Assembly (NCBI GenBank): GCA_034440575.1
Contig: JAOTOL010001662.1
Span: forward strand, 1,424,001 to 1,488,000
Origin: Imbricaverruca yamaguchii
Taxonomy: Eukaryota > Arthropoda > Thecostraca > Neoverrucidae
Direction: 5' to 3'
DNA length: 64,000 bases
The notes below the pieces were generated by a model. It was not told where the DNA came from. It was given only the letters and a program-made list of their open reading frames with translations, and ran no database searches. Both the position numbers and the translations under genes were made by a program. This document shows positions 32,535 to 46,129 of this stretch, piece after piece. Position 1 is the stretch's first letter; the number at the start of each line of letters is the position of its first letter.

Positions 32535-33165
32535 CCGGCTGCCAACAGCTGCCCGCCGTGGTACAGGTGACCAGCTGTCAACAGCTGCCCGCCGTGGCAC
32601 GGATGACCAGCTGCCAACAGCTGCCTGTCGTGGCACAGGTGACCAGCTGCCAACAGCTGCCTGTCGTGGCACAGGTGACCAGCTGCCAACAGCTGCCTGT
32701 CGTGGCACAGGTGACCAGCTGTCAACAGCTGCCCGCCGTGGCACAGGTGACCAGCTGTCAACAGCTGCCCGCCGTGGTACAGGTGACCGGCTACAGACAG
32801 CTGCCTGCCGTGGTGCAGATGACCAGCTGTCAACAGCTGCCCGCCGTGGTACAGATGACCGGCTGCCAACAGCTACCCGCCGTGGTACAGATGACCGGCT
32901 GCCAATAGCTGCCTGTCGTGGCACAGGCGACCAGCTGTCAACAGCTGCCCGCCGTGGTGCAGATGACCAGCTGCCAACAGCTGCCCGCCGTGGTACAGAT
33001 GACCGGCTGCCAACAGCTGCTTCCCGTAGTGCAGATGACCAGCTGTAAACAGCTGCCTGCCGTGGTACAGGTGAGCGGCTACAGACAGCTGCCTGCCGTG
33101 GTACAGGTGACCGGCTGCCAACAGCTGCCTCCCGTGGCACAGGCGGCCGGCTGTGGACAGCTGGC
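32524..33165. repeat. 36 bp minisatellite starting at the MMAA stop codon
   Basis: About 17 units of accagctgtcaacagctgcc plus cgccgtggtacaggtg. The first unit begins at cagctgaccggctgcc, overlapping the TGA of MMAA, so the array occupies the 3' UTR or immediate downstream DNA. Confidence 0.93.
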
Positions 33166-33199
33166 CACCTGTCAGCTGGGTTTCCATGGGACAGCTGAC

Positions 33200-33870
33200 A
33201 TCTTGACGTAACAGCTGACCACCTGGCGGCGAGGTTTGGCCGAGTGCCGGAGAGCATGTGGAGCAGGGGCAGGCAGCCCGCCCACTCCCCGGCTGGTTGG
33301 GGTGGTGTCATCCGGCCTACCGCAGTCGGCCGTGAGCCTGAAAAGTCTGGCCAGTCGGTCGGCTGTAGCGCAGGAAGTCTTGTCAGCCGACTGAAATGGT
33401 GGCGTCAGCCCCGTCATCCGGACAGCTGCAATGTCAGCAGCGTCAGCTTGATCAGGTGGATAATCCTGTCAGCCGCATTGTCAGCCTGATCGGCAGGTTA
33501 ACCCTGGCAGCCAGTCAGCTACGATGTCAGTAGCGTCAGTCCGATGGGCCCCAGTAGACAGTCAGCTGCAGTGCCAGTAGCGTCAACCCCGCCATTTTAT
33601 CAGGTGGTGTCGGTAGCGTCAACCCGGTCAGCATAGTCGCCCGGTCAGCTGTAGCGTCAGTGGTGTCAGTTCGGTCAGCCCAGTCAATCCCGTCAGTCTC
33701 ATCAGTCAACCAGCCGCGGTGTGTCAATAGCGTCATCCTGACCACCCCGGCAGCCCGACAGCCAGGTCAGCCACTTCAGTCGATGCTGTGTCAGTAGCGT
33801 CAGCCCGGTCAGTCCTGCCATGGCCGTCAGCTGCGGTATCAGCAGCTTCAGCCCGGCCAGCCGAGAGGAT
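33200..33870. repeat. Degenerate gtcagc-rich repeat
   Basis: Many diverged short units such as agcccggtcagt and agtagcgtca from about 33400. No coding signature. Confidence 0.6.
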
Positions 33871-34410
33871 TGACATCACCATGTGAGCGTGTTTGGCCGG
33901 TCCTGTAGCACGCCGAGACGCGTCTGCCGGTACCAAAACACGGCGTGTCGCTCTCTGACACTGCACCTGCGGATGGTGCGGGTGCGCATGTTCTTCGCGA
34001 GGTCGCTCAGTATGCAGGTGGCTGGAAGCAGGGTGACGTTTGGGATGGCGGTGCGCAATGACGCTGATGCCGGGGAAATAGTCACGCTGATATGTTTTAG
34101 TGTTATTACCTCATAGCATATTTTGGTCCATTCCGGCGATGGCACGTGTGGCATCGCACGTGCAGCACGCGGTCCAGTTCCAGTGCGCTGGCAACGGATG
34201 TCGGTGGTTGTCTGTGCTTCAAGGTGCAATACACGAAAGGTGCTTTCTTGCCGCATATCATATCCTGCCTGCAGGTCGGGCTGAGGGAAGTTTCGCCGAT
34301 GCGCGCCAAACCGTTCTGCCCTCGCTCGCGCGGCAAGATGTTCGTTTCAGTCATTCAAGTTCTGCAGTTCACATTTGCAAGGTTTTGCTGCTATATGAAG
34401 AATGAAAACA
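33871..34410. other. Unannotated intergenic DNA
   Basis: No recognisable gene or repeat. Confidence 0.5.
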
Positions 34411-34417
34411 ACACACA

Positions 34418-34553
<136 letters not shown>

Positions 34554-34559
34554 CATATA

Positions 34560-35858
34560 TCTGCACCTGAACACCGAACTATTTGCGTAGGTAAGCCTAA
34601 CGTAAACTACGTGCTACATGTTTTATCAAATATCGGCTATTGCAAGTGCATCAGTCAAACAGTTGTGAATGCCAAAGTCCCCGGACTTTGATCCCGTGCA
34701 CTTGATTTCACCGCAGGCATTGATCACACAGATGAGGGCAAAACACCGTCGCGATATATGGGGCACGTCAGTATCGAACCTCGCCCCGCAGAAGCCCACT
34801 GGCAGTGGACACCAGGCACCAATCACGCTGGCCGGTTCCGAGATCGTCAGACGGCGGGCTTCCCACGCGCCCCGGTCAGGCGCGGCCGCCCCCCCCCCCC
34901 TCCCCCGAGGGGGCGGCCCGGTCGCATGGCAAACAATATGGACAGCCCAGAGGAGCCAGTTGTCAGCTGTAGTGGTGCTCGGTGATGAGACTGCCGGTTG
35001 TTAGATGTGTCGGCTACTGAGCACCCCCCAATTATGTTCCAATGCAACTTCTGGCCGAGCGCCATTGAGTTGCAAAGGTTCGGCGGTGCCGATGTCATTG
35101 CACTCGATGCACTTCAAAGCTCCTGACTGCTGATTGCATGCACTAGCGCCCTTGCCTATTACCGCAAGTGGCCTGCACTGCGCCGGCCACCGAAACACGT
35201 CTCCTATCGTAATTCGTCTTCTCTTTGGCGGGCACAACTCACTTCATTCCGGCACACGTGTGTGTTTGCACGACGCCACTCCGCCTGCTCGAGATGACGA
35301 GAGCCACGATGCCACCGGCCAGCCGGCGGTGGGTCCGCACGCCGGACGCCGGCGCCCACCTGTCCGGCGGACGCGGTGGCGACAGCCGCGCACCGTCTGA
35401 TCGGACCGCGTGTGCCGGGCCGGCCGCCGCCGCTGCCAAGTTTAATATCAGGTCAGATTTAGCCGGCCGCGGTCTGGGTAAGGGCGCGGCCGACGGGCTT
35501 TCCGGCGGCAGTGGTGTTGGCGGAGTCCGCCAGCGAGCGGTGGGAGCGTCGAGCCGCCGCCCGGCCCTCTCCGGTCACTGGCCACGGTAAGCCACCTGTC
35601 GGCGACCCGGCGAACCACAGCCACGGCCCAACGGCGTGGCTGTCGGTGACGCTCACGTTTGGTTGAATGGCCCGGGGAGATTCTCTCGGAGATTGGCGGT
35701 GACGTCACAGTTAGCGGCTGTTTTTGCATCCGCGAATGTTTCTGCTGGACGGGGATGTGTTGGCGGCGGTGCGTCACATGACGACAGGCTGTTATCGTTC
35801 CTAATGAAAATACATAGCTAACGGGGGAGTCGCCATCAGCTGCTGTCATTGCCAAGTA
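34560..35858. other. GC-rich intergenic DNA
   Basis: Locally CpG-rich (35280-35600), with a C10 run near 34890 and one TGACGTCA near 35700. Open frames here look compositional. A CpG-island-like promoter is possible but no gene start follows. Confidence 0.45.
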
Positions 35859-35859
35859 G

Positions 35860-35990
35860 CGTCTGGGAGACCAGAAATGCAGGGCTGGATTCCCCGCGGT
35901 ACGCGCCCTTCCTGCCAGGGTGAGAGGGCATGCGACGCTATGTGACCTCAGCTGTTTGGTGATTAGCAAAGCCACAAAAAGAGCATTGCC
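35860..35990 (+). mobile_element. Second copy of the 11188-type SINE
   Basis: ggctggattccccgcggt, ccttcctgccagggtgag and gcgacgctatgtgacctcag match 11240-11320 in order. The B-box is degraded and the tail diverged. Confidence 0.6.
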
Positions 35991-38105
35991 AGGCCAATTT
36001 TGAAACTGACTTGTTACAGTCGCAAATTGCTGCAAGCTACAACCGCTTGTTGCATGAAAAAATATATTGCTTTAGCTCACCATTATCCTTTATCATAGTT
36101 AATAGCATTCATAAATCACTGTCACAATGCCGTTGCAATTGTGGCTTGCTACAACAAATTGCAATCGCATATTACATGAGAACTTATACAGCGCTAGGGT
36201 AAGAACGGAGGGATTCTCAGTCAGAAACAATATGACTTCAAGATAAAATTGCGAGTTCGTCTTCGAGTCACCAGACAGGTCAAATACACCTTCCGCCACT
36301 AATACCTTGGAAACATTCTCTTCATTAATCAATCTCCTTCAAAATGGGCTAGAACGCAAAACAATTTGCTGTTGACCTAGCTAATTCGGCAGTTACATTG
36401 CTGACGAATACTACGTCAGCGAAATTTGAAACGGAGGCAAAACAGCAATTTACCCTGGCTTCCCGCCATTATTCAAGACAACATTACTCCATGGACTATG
36501 CCATCGAACTATGAGCGATGGCCACTGCCCATAATTTTTCTTCCTCACATGTTGAGAAGAGATCAGCTCACATCCGTACCGATAAACCGACCCGAGGTCG
36601 GCAACATCTCAATTGGTTCGTGGCTTCTGCTGGCTCAGTCGTGCTCCTTTGCTGACGTAATGCTGGGGGTGTAGGCTTGTATTTCTTTGGAGGGCACATA
36701 CCTCTCCAATGTTGAACATGTACATCATAATAATCTCTCATGCTCTCAAATACTAGAAGTACCATTTGAATAATAAATGCCGCATCAATCTGGTAATGTT
36801 ATTGCCAAGCCAATACAAACTCAACAGTCATGCCTCCAGGTACAAGAACAAATATGCATTCTTTCAACTTTAGACAATTAGGTGCAAATCAACTAGTATG
36901 TTACGAGCAACAAGTACAAGCTATTCACCCTCAAATTCCACCCAGAAAACAGCAAGGTAATATGCATATCAGCATGGAAGTGTTGCCCAACCATACAATA
37001 TCACAAACAGAGATATGGGCATGATAGCTAAAAAATACTCCCAGGAAGCAGAAGTTTCCAAATTGAGGCCATCACACTGTGGAGCATTACTGAGAGATTG
37101 AAACAATCGATACCACTCAATGCTGGTGAGTGTTAGCAATGCTGCTCAATGTCAACAATGCAACCAGGGCACATCCAGTCCAAATCATTCCAGTTCCACA
37201 CAAACACCAGACAAAAAGGACCCCTCCCCTGTATCCGTCAATGAATTGTGGTGAGCTGTGAACACGTTATAAAATTAAGGTCCAACTGTCCGTGGTGCAT
37301 CACATCTCACAACTTTTGTAACTTAGCATTGCGATAGGATGGTGAGACAGGCGAGCACAAATCCAGCAATGTGAGAGCAGCCACCACACAACTTTTGGAT
37401 GATGGCAGGAGTGACGAAAGGTATGGGGTGCTGGGGCGTTGCGCACCTCTGCGCGAGCAAGGGGGAGTCGCACTCCCTTGGTCGGCTTGCTCTCCCTGGA
37501 TACCATGCTTCTTAAAAGAAAGCAAATATTAAGCAAATGAAGTTAAGTGCGGCATCCTGACAGCCTGTATAGGCACGGATAGAGCACATGTTCGTAACTT
37601 TTATGGTCATTTGCTCGGTGTATTGATTCAACGAAAATTATTGTCCGGGTGTTAAGCATAATCGCGTAAGTGACGACACTGTCGCCAACGCCGGCTCCTT
37701 CGCTACCGATAAAATGACGTTTGAGTACAGCGTCCCACCCCACCCCCCGCTTTGCCGTGATGTTATCCGCCTCCCTGCATATTGGTCGAATTTGGTTCCA
37801 TCATAAAACAGTCGTACAGGGTTTTGCAGTTCCAGTAGTTCGTTGCTCCCGCCTTTATCCTAGTAGTCTGCGCAGGGATGTATCCAGAAGCCTGGTTTTG
37901 CAACGGTTTGTGGGGGGGGGCATTAATGAAGTACATAATTCGATTTGTGCAACACAAAGCAGATCAGATTTGAACAGCTGGGATAGATCAGGCCTGTTTT
38001 AGACAATATTTATGTGATACAATGCTTACAAATTGTCAGAAAATGCACATTGAATGCAGAATGTTGCCATCTTTATCCCTAGAAAGTTGGGCATCTGCTG
38101 CAATG
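35991..38105. other. Intergenic DNA without recognised features
   Basis: Mixed AT-rich sequence; no gene, tandem repeat or transposon signature seen. Confidence 0.5.
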
Positions 38106-38106
38106 A

Positions 38107-38190
38107 ACATATGACGTTGGGCGCTACATAACCAGTAGCCGTTGATGCGCACCAAAGCCCAAATAATCAATCAATCAACACATGACGTTG
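38107..38190 (+). mobile_element. Ultra-short retroposon with about 9-13 bp TSD
   Basis: ATGACGTTG at 38111-38119 and 38182-38190 flanks GGGCGCTACATAACCAGTAG, a gatgcgcac stem partner and an (aatc)n tail. Fourth clear member of the family. Confidence 0.75.
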
Positions 38191-38221
38191 ATTAAATACT
38201 GTATACAAAAATGGCGACAGG

Positions 38222-38620
38222 GGCGGATACTGGCGGAAGGTGCCCTTCCATCACTTGGAAAGGTGCACCCTTTCGGCAGGAAAAGGAACCTCTTTAGAAA
38301 GGCTTGAGTGAACTCCCTCCCCTCCTCCAAACGAATTTTTTAGGCAAAGACGACTCGTTTCGGAGGAAGACAGACGAAAGGTGCCTCTCTAACGCGAAAA
38401 AAACGTCGTTCAGTATGTCAAGAATATTTCCGCCTAAGGCACCCCTCCAAGAAAATATCAACCTCTCTCGATGGAAATTTATGGGTCCTACCCTGAATGA
38501 CGATCTTATGGCATCCTGGTGTGCCGTAATCGTTTTGAAAAAGCTACACCAATTATGCGTAGCGGCACGATTCGTGCACCGAGTAACATCGTAGGGGGTG
38601 GGGCCTAGATGTGGCTGCGG
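38222..38620 (+). mobile_element. Partial DNA-transposon-like element (CAGGGGCGGAT terminus)
   Basis: Starts caggggcggatactggcgg and matches the start of the 61289 element (cttccat..ttggaaaggtg). Rich in tttcgg steps like 20734-21002. The opposite terminus was not found, so the right boundary is a guess. Confidence 0.45.
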
Positions 38621-38869
38621 GATCATCTCTAACTATGGAGCCACCATGGAAATTATTGGCAAGCCCCCGGCACCTGAGCCCTCAGCACCAGCACACCCTG
38701 AGCGGGTCTGTGTGTACCCACCGACTGCCAGGCAGTCGGCCATCAGCAGACACCTGCATCGCAGGACCGGCACATTGACCATTAACCTGGTGCGGCGCTC
38801 GCCTGACACGCGGCTGTTCCTTCTGTTGTGCAGGTGCCGACGCCAACCCACTCTCTCTCGCTCTCTCGC

Positions 38870-39100
38870 TCTGCAGACGCCCGGACCCAGACTCGGCAGA
38901 CTCCCGGACCTCAGACTCGGCAGACTTCCGGACCCAGACTCACCAGACCTCCGGATTTCAGACTCGCCAAACCTCCGGAGCCTAGACTCGCCACACCTCT
39001 GGTACTTGAAGCTCGGCACACTCGGGGACCTCGGACTCGGCAGATTCTGGACCCGCACACTCGGCAGATTCTGGACCTGCACACTCGGCCGGGTGCCGGA
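38870..39100. repeat. About 18-24 bp degenerate repeat upstream of gene at 39380
   Basis: Recurring (c/g)agactcggcagact(t/c)ccggac units. Lies just upstream of a start codon, so it may be 5' UTR, intron or promoter. Confidence 0.7.
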
Positions 39101-39379
39101 GGTCAACTGGACCGTGTCAGAGCGGTCAGCAGCGCCGCTCCGCTGCCGGAGAGTCGTCAGACCTGCGGCACTTCAGCGTCGCACCTTCAGAGCGGCACCA
39201 CAACACGTTGGAGCTGACTGAAGACCACCACTGCGAATATAAATTACGACATCAGAATGGCCCCAGGGCAGCATCGGATAGTCTGATCGGAGCGCCACCA
39301 TAGCTCAGGGCAGCTTCACGTTAAGGCGGAGCCGGAGCTGGACGATTGGTGACGATGAGGGTGGCAGGCCGGCGGCGGC

Positions 39380-39517
39380 ATGAGTAAGGCGGTGCACTTC
39401 GAGGAGGAGCAGCCGGTGGTGAAGGTGCGCGTGAAGCTGCTCGACAACTCGGACAAGGATGACCGCAAGAGGGTGGTCGACCAGTGGTGGCAAGACTGGC
39501 GCGATGGAAAACTGCCG
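39380..39517 (+). CDS. First coding exon of an unidentified gene
   Basis: ATG in gcggcggcATGAG, then 46 codons with strong G/C-ending codon use: MSKAVHFEEEQPVVKVRVKL, followed by LDNSDKDDRKRVVDQWWQDW and RDGKLP. Donor CTGCCG|gtaagt is near-consensus, phase 0. Acidic/basic, no signal peptide or membrane segment, so probably cytosolic or nuclear. I do not recognise the family. The next phase-0 exon I can support is 58744-58890, implying an intron of about 19 kb, unless intermediate exons were missed. Confidence 0.65.
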
Positions 39518-42500
39518 GTAAGTGGCGTCGAGCACGGCTTCCGTCACACACAGGTGTAAGAAGCGCGTTGGTAAGCATGCGTGCGCATGGATTAATTAAA
39601 CCGGATTACAGTGGACCAATTATCAGCTGAATTTTCTTAGCCGGTATGCATTTCATCAGTTTCTGAATTACTCTTGCTATTTATGATTTAGCTGTTGTGA
39701 ATTCTTGTTTTTTAGTTCATAAGCTCTCATAAACTTACGCAAATTGTGACAAGGTTCGGCTCCACATGTATACCTAGTTTTTCAAGGCAGATCCGGCACA
39801 ATGACATCAACTTTGGTCCGCTGCCAAAATGCCGGTAAGATAATTGGTCGCCGGATCATCCGAACGCAGGCGCCGGGAGCAGCTAACGCAGGCCATCACA
39901 GTTCGCCGTCCGTCCCGGGTAACATATGAACAACGCTGCCTCCTGCCAGCCCATTCAAGATCTTCCATTGCCTGTGCACTCCTCACCTGTCGAGGTTTAT
40001 TACCCGGTCAGGTTGTCTTGGCTTTGTCTGCCGATGCTAAAAGTGTGGATGACTCAGTGGCACCGCCTGGAACACGTGACACGTGCTGACAGCGAGTTCC
40101 TCCACCGTCGTCCCGTGTTCGTCATGACCGGGCTGAGTTACGATTGCTCTCGTCTGCAGGCGTGTGTGACTGTCAACACGTAACACGTGCTGACAGTGAA
40201 TTCCTCCTTCCTCCTCCGCTGTGCGTCATGACTGGGATGAGTTACCATTGCTCCCGTATCCGCCCGCAGGCGCATGTGAGTGCAGTCATGCGTGGGTGTG
40301 GGGGTGGGTGTGTCAACATGTAGGGGAGGGGCGGGGGTAGGCTTGACCAGCCTGCCACCAGCTGGCGCTGTGCCAGCGTGTGCGGGCTGCTTGTGATGAG
40401 TGGTCCGCCTCCTGGCACGTGTCTGGTGGTGGGTGGCGCGAAGCGGCGCATGCTCAGATTTAAACGCGAGCAGAAGATTAGATACGCTTGAGCCGTCGGA
40501 GTTGATGAAACCGGCCGAGTATGAAGCGCAGTGATCCGTGTTACCGTGCATATTTTCGGAGTAGGATAGGAGAGTGGCGGCGTAACTTTCCAGATGTTCG
40601 CTGACGTCTCGCACACACTTGCCAAATGGGTCATTTGCGACCGCAGCCGAAGCACAGGAGAGGTTTCCAAACCGCCTTGCCGAATTACAACTACCGGATT
40701 TAGTCCTGCAAAGCGGCGCGCAGTGTATCGCTTGTGTGTTCGCATCTGTAGCGCTAGATGGGTAGTGCCTAACATGAGCGTAGCTGGCAAGACCTCCGCT
40801 GCCCCTCCCCTCTCATTACCGATCCGCCATGCAGGCGGTAAGGAACGGCCGGGTGGAAGTTGGACGACAGGCGTTCCGCTAACTACTCGCCGACGTGGGT
40901 CAGTAACTCGTGCTGCCGGTCCGCCGAGCGGCCCGTCAGCCGCCAGTACCGCACCATACTGTGCCTGTAAATCGGCCGCCGACACGACTTGGCGGGACTT
41001 CTTCCGACGTGTCTGGGAACGTATGGCTTGGCGGCGCAGCCATCATCAGCGCGGCGATGATGAGCGCCATTATTCACTGAGGCTGACTGAGCCACCTGGC
41101 AAAGGCACCGAGTTCACTGCCGGTGAGTCAGCGCTGTTTCGGTTCTCGTGACTGAGGTCAGTTACGTTTTTGGTAATTGTTGTTCGTCGGTGGTGAACGA
41201 GGGTATTGTGCGGAAGCTGGTGTGCTGGAAGTTCAACTGCTGCCATCTCACTGCGACTTGCCTATTTTGTTTCGGCGCTACCGCTACATCTTCGACAATT
41301 TGAGAAGTTAGCACTAAATGTGATAACCGAAGGACGAAACGGTATGCAAATTCGCCTCATGACAGAACTTCTTCCGCGGCTTCCACTCCCGCTCGGCTCC
41401 GGAGCGAGCTGCCGACCGCTCCCGATTAACCCGTCGATTAGTCAGCCTGACGAATTCCTCCTCTGGTCGGCGGTTCAGCGGCGCGAGTTGAACTCCCCCG
41501 ACGGCGCGCTCGGCCGCCAGCGAGACCTCCCCTCGCCGGCCGCGCGGTGTTAGCTCGGTGGGTGCTCCCCTCGCGTGGCGCGTGCCGCCCCAGTCGCGCT
41601 CGGCAACACAAAGGGACACGCCGGCCGCCGCTGCGGCGGGGAAGCCGACTGTGTCCGGCATCGCCGCAGCAGTGGAGCGACGGTCGGCGAACACGAAGTG
41701 CGCGCCCGACGCGCGCTGCCCGCGCTGGCTCGAACACGGCGTCAGGCGGCTCCGCGCACAGCGCGCCTCGAGGCGGGTGTTGGAGGCGCGGCGAGCGAGC
41801 GGCCGCCGGTGGCGCTGGGGTCGCGCGACGTTGATAGCCGGCAGCTGGCAGCTGGAAGCTGGCAGCTGTGAGCCGATGTCACCTGGAGCTGCCGCACGTC
41901 TGTCACAGCCGCCCAGGTGGGTGTCCACTGCCACCGTCAGTGTCCGGGGTGTTCGCGCGTGGCGGGCACGCCAGTGGCGGGGGCTGCGCGTCACCGGGTC
42001 CCGCCTCTGCACACGTGGAGTCTGTTGCGGCTGTTGCGGTGCCAGCGCCATGTCGGGCAGGCGTGGCCGGAGACGGCCTCCGGTCCTTCGTCCGTGACCG
42101 CAGTGGGATGACTGCCAGCTGACTAGTCAGCTGGCAGTCGTCAGGAAGTCAGCTGTCAGCGTCGCGAAAGTCAGCTGGCAGTGTCAGGAGGTCCCTGCAG
42201 ACTGCAAAAGTGCATGGATTGGCTATTGGTACCTTGTTTTGGTGTAAATGTGTCTAAACCGAGTACGGGAGTACTACGCTAGCAATTTACCCTTTATTCG
42301 TTGAGACACTCAATCAACTCTGACACCAAATGAGGTCTGCTGCAGAGTGACCTAGGCTGTTAACGTCGCTGCCCGACAGTGGCGGCGACACCAATTACTA
42401 TCCAATCTGTCATAGCCAGTGGACCTTCCGATCTGGGGTCTCAAAGCAGTATGCTGGGGGCCTCCTATCAGGCGCTGGGGTCTTTTTATAAGCGTTAAGG

Positions 42501-45390
42501 GCACCGTATCAAAGTCAATGGGTCTTCTGTCCTCATGCCGTGCCGAATATTGGAGACTTTTCGTTATGACTTGCACTTCTCGTCATTATTAATGGCCCTT
42601 CTTTTATGCCTGGAGCCTTCTAAAATTTTCAGGTGAGAGGGAGGGAGGAACGTACTCAGTCCCTTGTTTCGCGACGGGGCGGCCTCACTTTGCGCCAGTG
42701 GGGCCGCCACTGATGTCACGCACGCATATGCAAGGTGTTGTAGGCCTAATCTGCTGAAGCAAGCAAAGATCAATAAAGGGATATGAAACAGTCGTTAAGC
42801 TCGATGATAATGGAGGCAGCGGCATAGTTCGATCATTCGCAAAGCATGATTGCCAACGCCCATTTTTTGAGTGTCAGCGTCCGAGCCATTCCTGCCTGAA
42901 ACCCGTTTCAGGTTTTACGTCCGTCGTACGTCAGTCGAACGCCCTTAAAATCGCCGGAGGCTATCCGCTTTCGACGGGGATGCGGTGTATAACGGCACTT
43001 TTGGCCGCCTCCGGCGCCACATTTTACATTTTACGTGCGTTGGATATCAGCCCAAAGGTGGCAATTGTTTCAACTTCTGCGCCATAAACGCACCTTCGAC
43101 GTCTATCGAGAACGGAACAGAATGGAAGGCTGAGCGGAGTGCCCGCGAGTCTCGATTTCTTCACATTCTGTTTTCCCTCCCATTGTCTTCATGTAGGTAT
43201 TGGAACATTGGTGACCTCAATGATTTTGAGAAATTGACAACCCTGATGTTAAATACGGTCGTTAACAGATAAAAGTACGTTTATTCGTAACTAACTCCAA
43301 TAGCAACATACCTTTGCTCAGTGGTGCTGCAGAAACCAAAAGGCAACATCCGCCCACCTTTCCCAACTTCTTTTGCGCTGCATGCGTCTTCAGGAGAAGC
43401 CAGCTTCTAGTGGCGTACCTAACGCGACTGCGCCAGAAGCGCACAATGGACGTCCATCAGGACGAAGTAGAGCCGAGTGCCTGTGATTCTCGACTTTTTC
43501 CTTTCCGTTCAAGACGGACGTGAGACGTTCGTAAATATGAAACGGGCGAGGTGTGAAACGAGTTTTAGATAGACGGCATGCCGGCTATCCTCGGAAATTG
43601 AGAGGAACCTCACTTTGGAGGTTCTGGCGATAGGCGATGAAGCACAAGAAAAAATGCTATGTGCTTTCCACACGAATGCACTGCATATTCTCTATCGGTT
43701 TCTTGCGGTTTCTTAAAACAAATTGGGGTGCTTAATGTCTGAATGGCATAGAGAATATGGATGAAATATCCATGGAAAGACATATGGCATTCTTATATAC
43801 ATACATATAAATGTGTGACGTAAACAATCCTACGATTTACTAGCCAGAAAACTTGGAGCCCGAAGACCGACCACCACCTTACATTTCTCGTGAAGAGATA
43901 ACTATTCTAGAATGCTCCACCGGAGGCCCATTACCCTGTGACACCGCACAAGCCGGCAACACATTCCACATTCTTATTATATTACTTACGTCATCCAACC
44001 AAGCCCAAACTTTTCTCTTCCCGACTATCAGTGGTGTACTCAAGATAGGTGAGCATTAAGTCAGGCTGCCTAAATTAGGAGGATATCCCACATCATTCGA
44101 TTTCGGCTCGAAGTCTGATAAAAAGTTCCCACCCATTTTCGTCGCCCGATCCCTAAAGTATGTTCTGCATGAGCTCCTGTCGACCATGCGAATAAATAAT
44201 GTGAACTTCCACAGGCCAGCCAGACGGCGGAATATAGAACATGAGCACATGAGCTCAAACACGGCTGATCGGATGTGTCGCAGTCGGTAGGTCGTCACTA
44301 GCTCATGCTTCTGAATCCTGCAGTGCTGTCGTCGATGTTCATTCGTGCCAGAACGCTTCCAGCTCACGCAAATTTAACCTCAGCGCCCAACACAGGGTGA
44401 CATTTTACTTGCATCATTAACCATAGATAAGTTCAGTATCGCACGTTTTCGTCCGTACGGTCAACCCTTGTTCACATTTTTCCTACCAGGTTGGGTTGGT
44501 TATGAAGCAGAGGTGACGGGTCACGTGCCTATCGTATTTAGCCATACTGCGGCGCCGGGGACATTGTCGGCGAATTGGTACACATGGTGGGATGCCCAAC
44601 ACCATCCAGCACCTCCATGCTGGATATCCCTGCTGCTTCGTAATTTGTCAGGATTGTAAACTGGAAAATCGCCGCATCTCCGCTGCCGAGTGTCGTTATT
44701 TTTCTTGTGAGAATTCCGTCAGTCTTGGCAAACGGAATAGCTGCTGAAATGACAGCCTCAGATTAATGAAAATAGAATCCGATAATCTGATAGCACTAAT
44801 CGGAACTAAAAACCAAAATATTTTTGGCCCCCAAAAAATATATGGACATAATACGACAAACCATGGTAATATGTCTATCAGCACTAGCGCATTAAATCAT
44901 AGTTTTCCCCTCTGCACCATCAATGCAAATTCCATTTAAACTTCCGATAGTTTGGCAGCATAAGACTTCTGCGAAGTAACCTGAGAAGTTCCGTTTGCTT
45001 ATGTAAACACTTCCGAGCTTTTGGGACTTGAGCTGGAACGTAATTACGTCTACAGTCAAACCTAATTGTAGGATGTATGCAAACGAAGCATGCGAATGCC
45101 AGCGAGGCCATTGGTTAGCTCTGTAGCAGGACAGAACTGAGCGCACCACGTGCCCAAGAGACGAGACCAATCACCGCCGAGGCGTCTCCGTCTTTGGTGC
45201 TGCCCGCCGCGGCCCGGCCGACCGAGTCGGCACCACACCGGGTCTGGCGGTGGTGCGCTGACCTCGCGACAGAGTGACCGTGTCCGTCGGCGTCCGACCT
45301 TGGCGGCGGCACTCGCCGGGCCGACCGTCCTGCTCACGCCAATCGATAGTCTCTCCATGTCGGGACCCTGACCGTCGCGGCGCATCACAG
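39518..45390. other. Intron or intergenic DNA of the unidentified gene
   Basis: Open frames at 40242-41151 and 41314-42100 lie in GC-rich DNA on both strands with no recognisable domain. 42130-42200 holds short cagctggcagt repeats. The rest (42250-45100) is unremarkable. No exon could be supported. Confidence 0.45.
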
Positions 45391-45399
45391 TCGGCGGTG

Positions 45400-45955
45400 T
45401 TAGTCGTGCTGCTGCGGAGCCGGCAGCCGACCAGGGCAGGATGGCTGACAGTCGTGCTGATCTGACACCAGCAGCCGTGCTGCTGTGGTGCCTACAGCCG
45501 ACCAGGGCAGGACGGCCAGCAGTCGTGCTGCTCTGACACCAGCAGCCGTGCTGCTGTGGTGTCTGCAGCCGACCAGGGCAGGATGGCCAGCAGCCGTGGT
45601 GCTCTGGTGCCGGCAGCCGTGGTGCTGTGGTGTCTGCATCCGACCAGGGCAGGATGGCCGGCAGCCATGGTGCTCTAGTGTCGGCAGCCGTGGTGCTCTG
45701 ATGCCGGCAGCCGTGGTGCTCTGGTGCCACAGCTGTGGTGTTCTGGTACCACAGCCGTGGTGCTCTGGTGCCGGCAGCCGTGGTGCTCTGGTGCCGGCAG
45801 CCATGGTGCTCTGGTGTCGGCAGCCGTGGTGCTCTGGTGCCGGCAGCCGTGGTGCTCTGGTGCCGGCAGCCGTGGTGCTCTGGTGCCGGCAGCCGTGGTG
45901 CTCTGGTGCCACAGCCGTGGTGCTCTGGTACCGGTGGCCTGCTCTGGTGCCAGCA
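45400..45955. repeat. 23 bp minisatellite with longer higher-order units
   Basis: About 15 tight copies of cagccgtggtgctctggtgc plus cgg from about 45590. They are preceded by longer units carrying gaccagggcaggatggcc. A 23 bp unit is not a multiple of three, so all three frames stay open and give spurious Cys/Trp-rich proteins. Confidence 0.9.
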
Positions 45956-46129
45956 GCCGACCGTGTCGGGGAGGGCGGTCGGCGCCGCCCGCCGCTGGTG
46001 TTGTGCGGTACAGAGGGACATGCCAGCCTGGCTGATGGACGACCTGGACAGACGCCGGTGTCTGTGCGCCAGAAGGCGAAGGACACCAATGGAGTTTCGC
46101 TCATCTTCCGACAATCTGAGTAGCTAGTC

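Noticed and set aside
32232..33311. 359-codon minus-strand frame
   Set aside because: Antisense of the 36 bp minisatellite downstream of MMAA and of MMAA exon 6.
40242..41151. Plus- and minus-strand frames of 185 and 247 codons
   Set aside because: Low-complexity tails and no domain; both strands equally open.
41314..42100. Opposed open frames of 179-245 codons in GC-rich DNA
   Set aside because: Stop-poor because of GC content; no recognisable motif on either strand and no splice context.
45062..46114. 350-codon minus-strand frame with HHGC/RHQSTTAA repeats
   Set aside because: Generated by the 23 bp array; all frames cycle through the same repeat.
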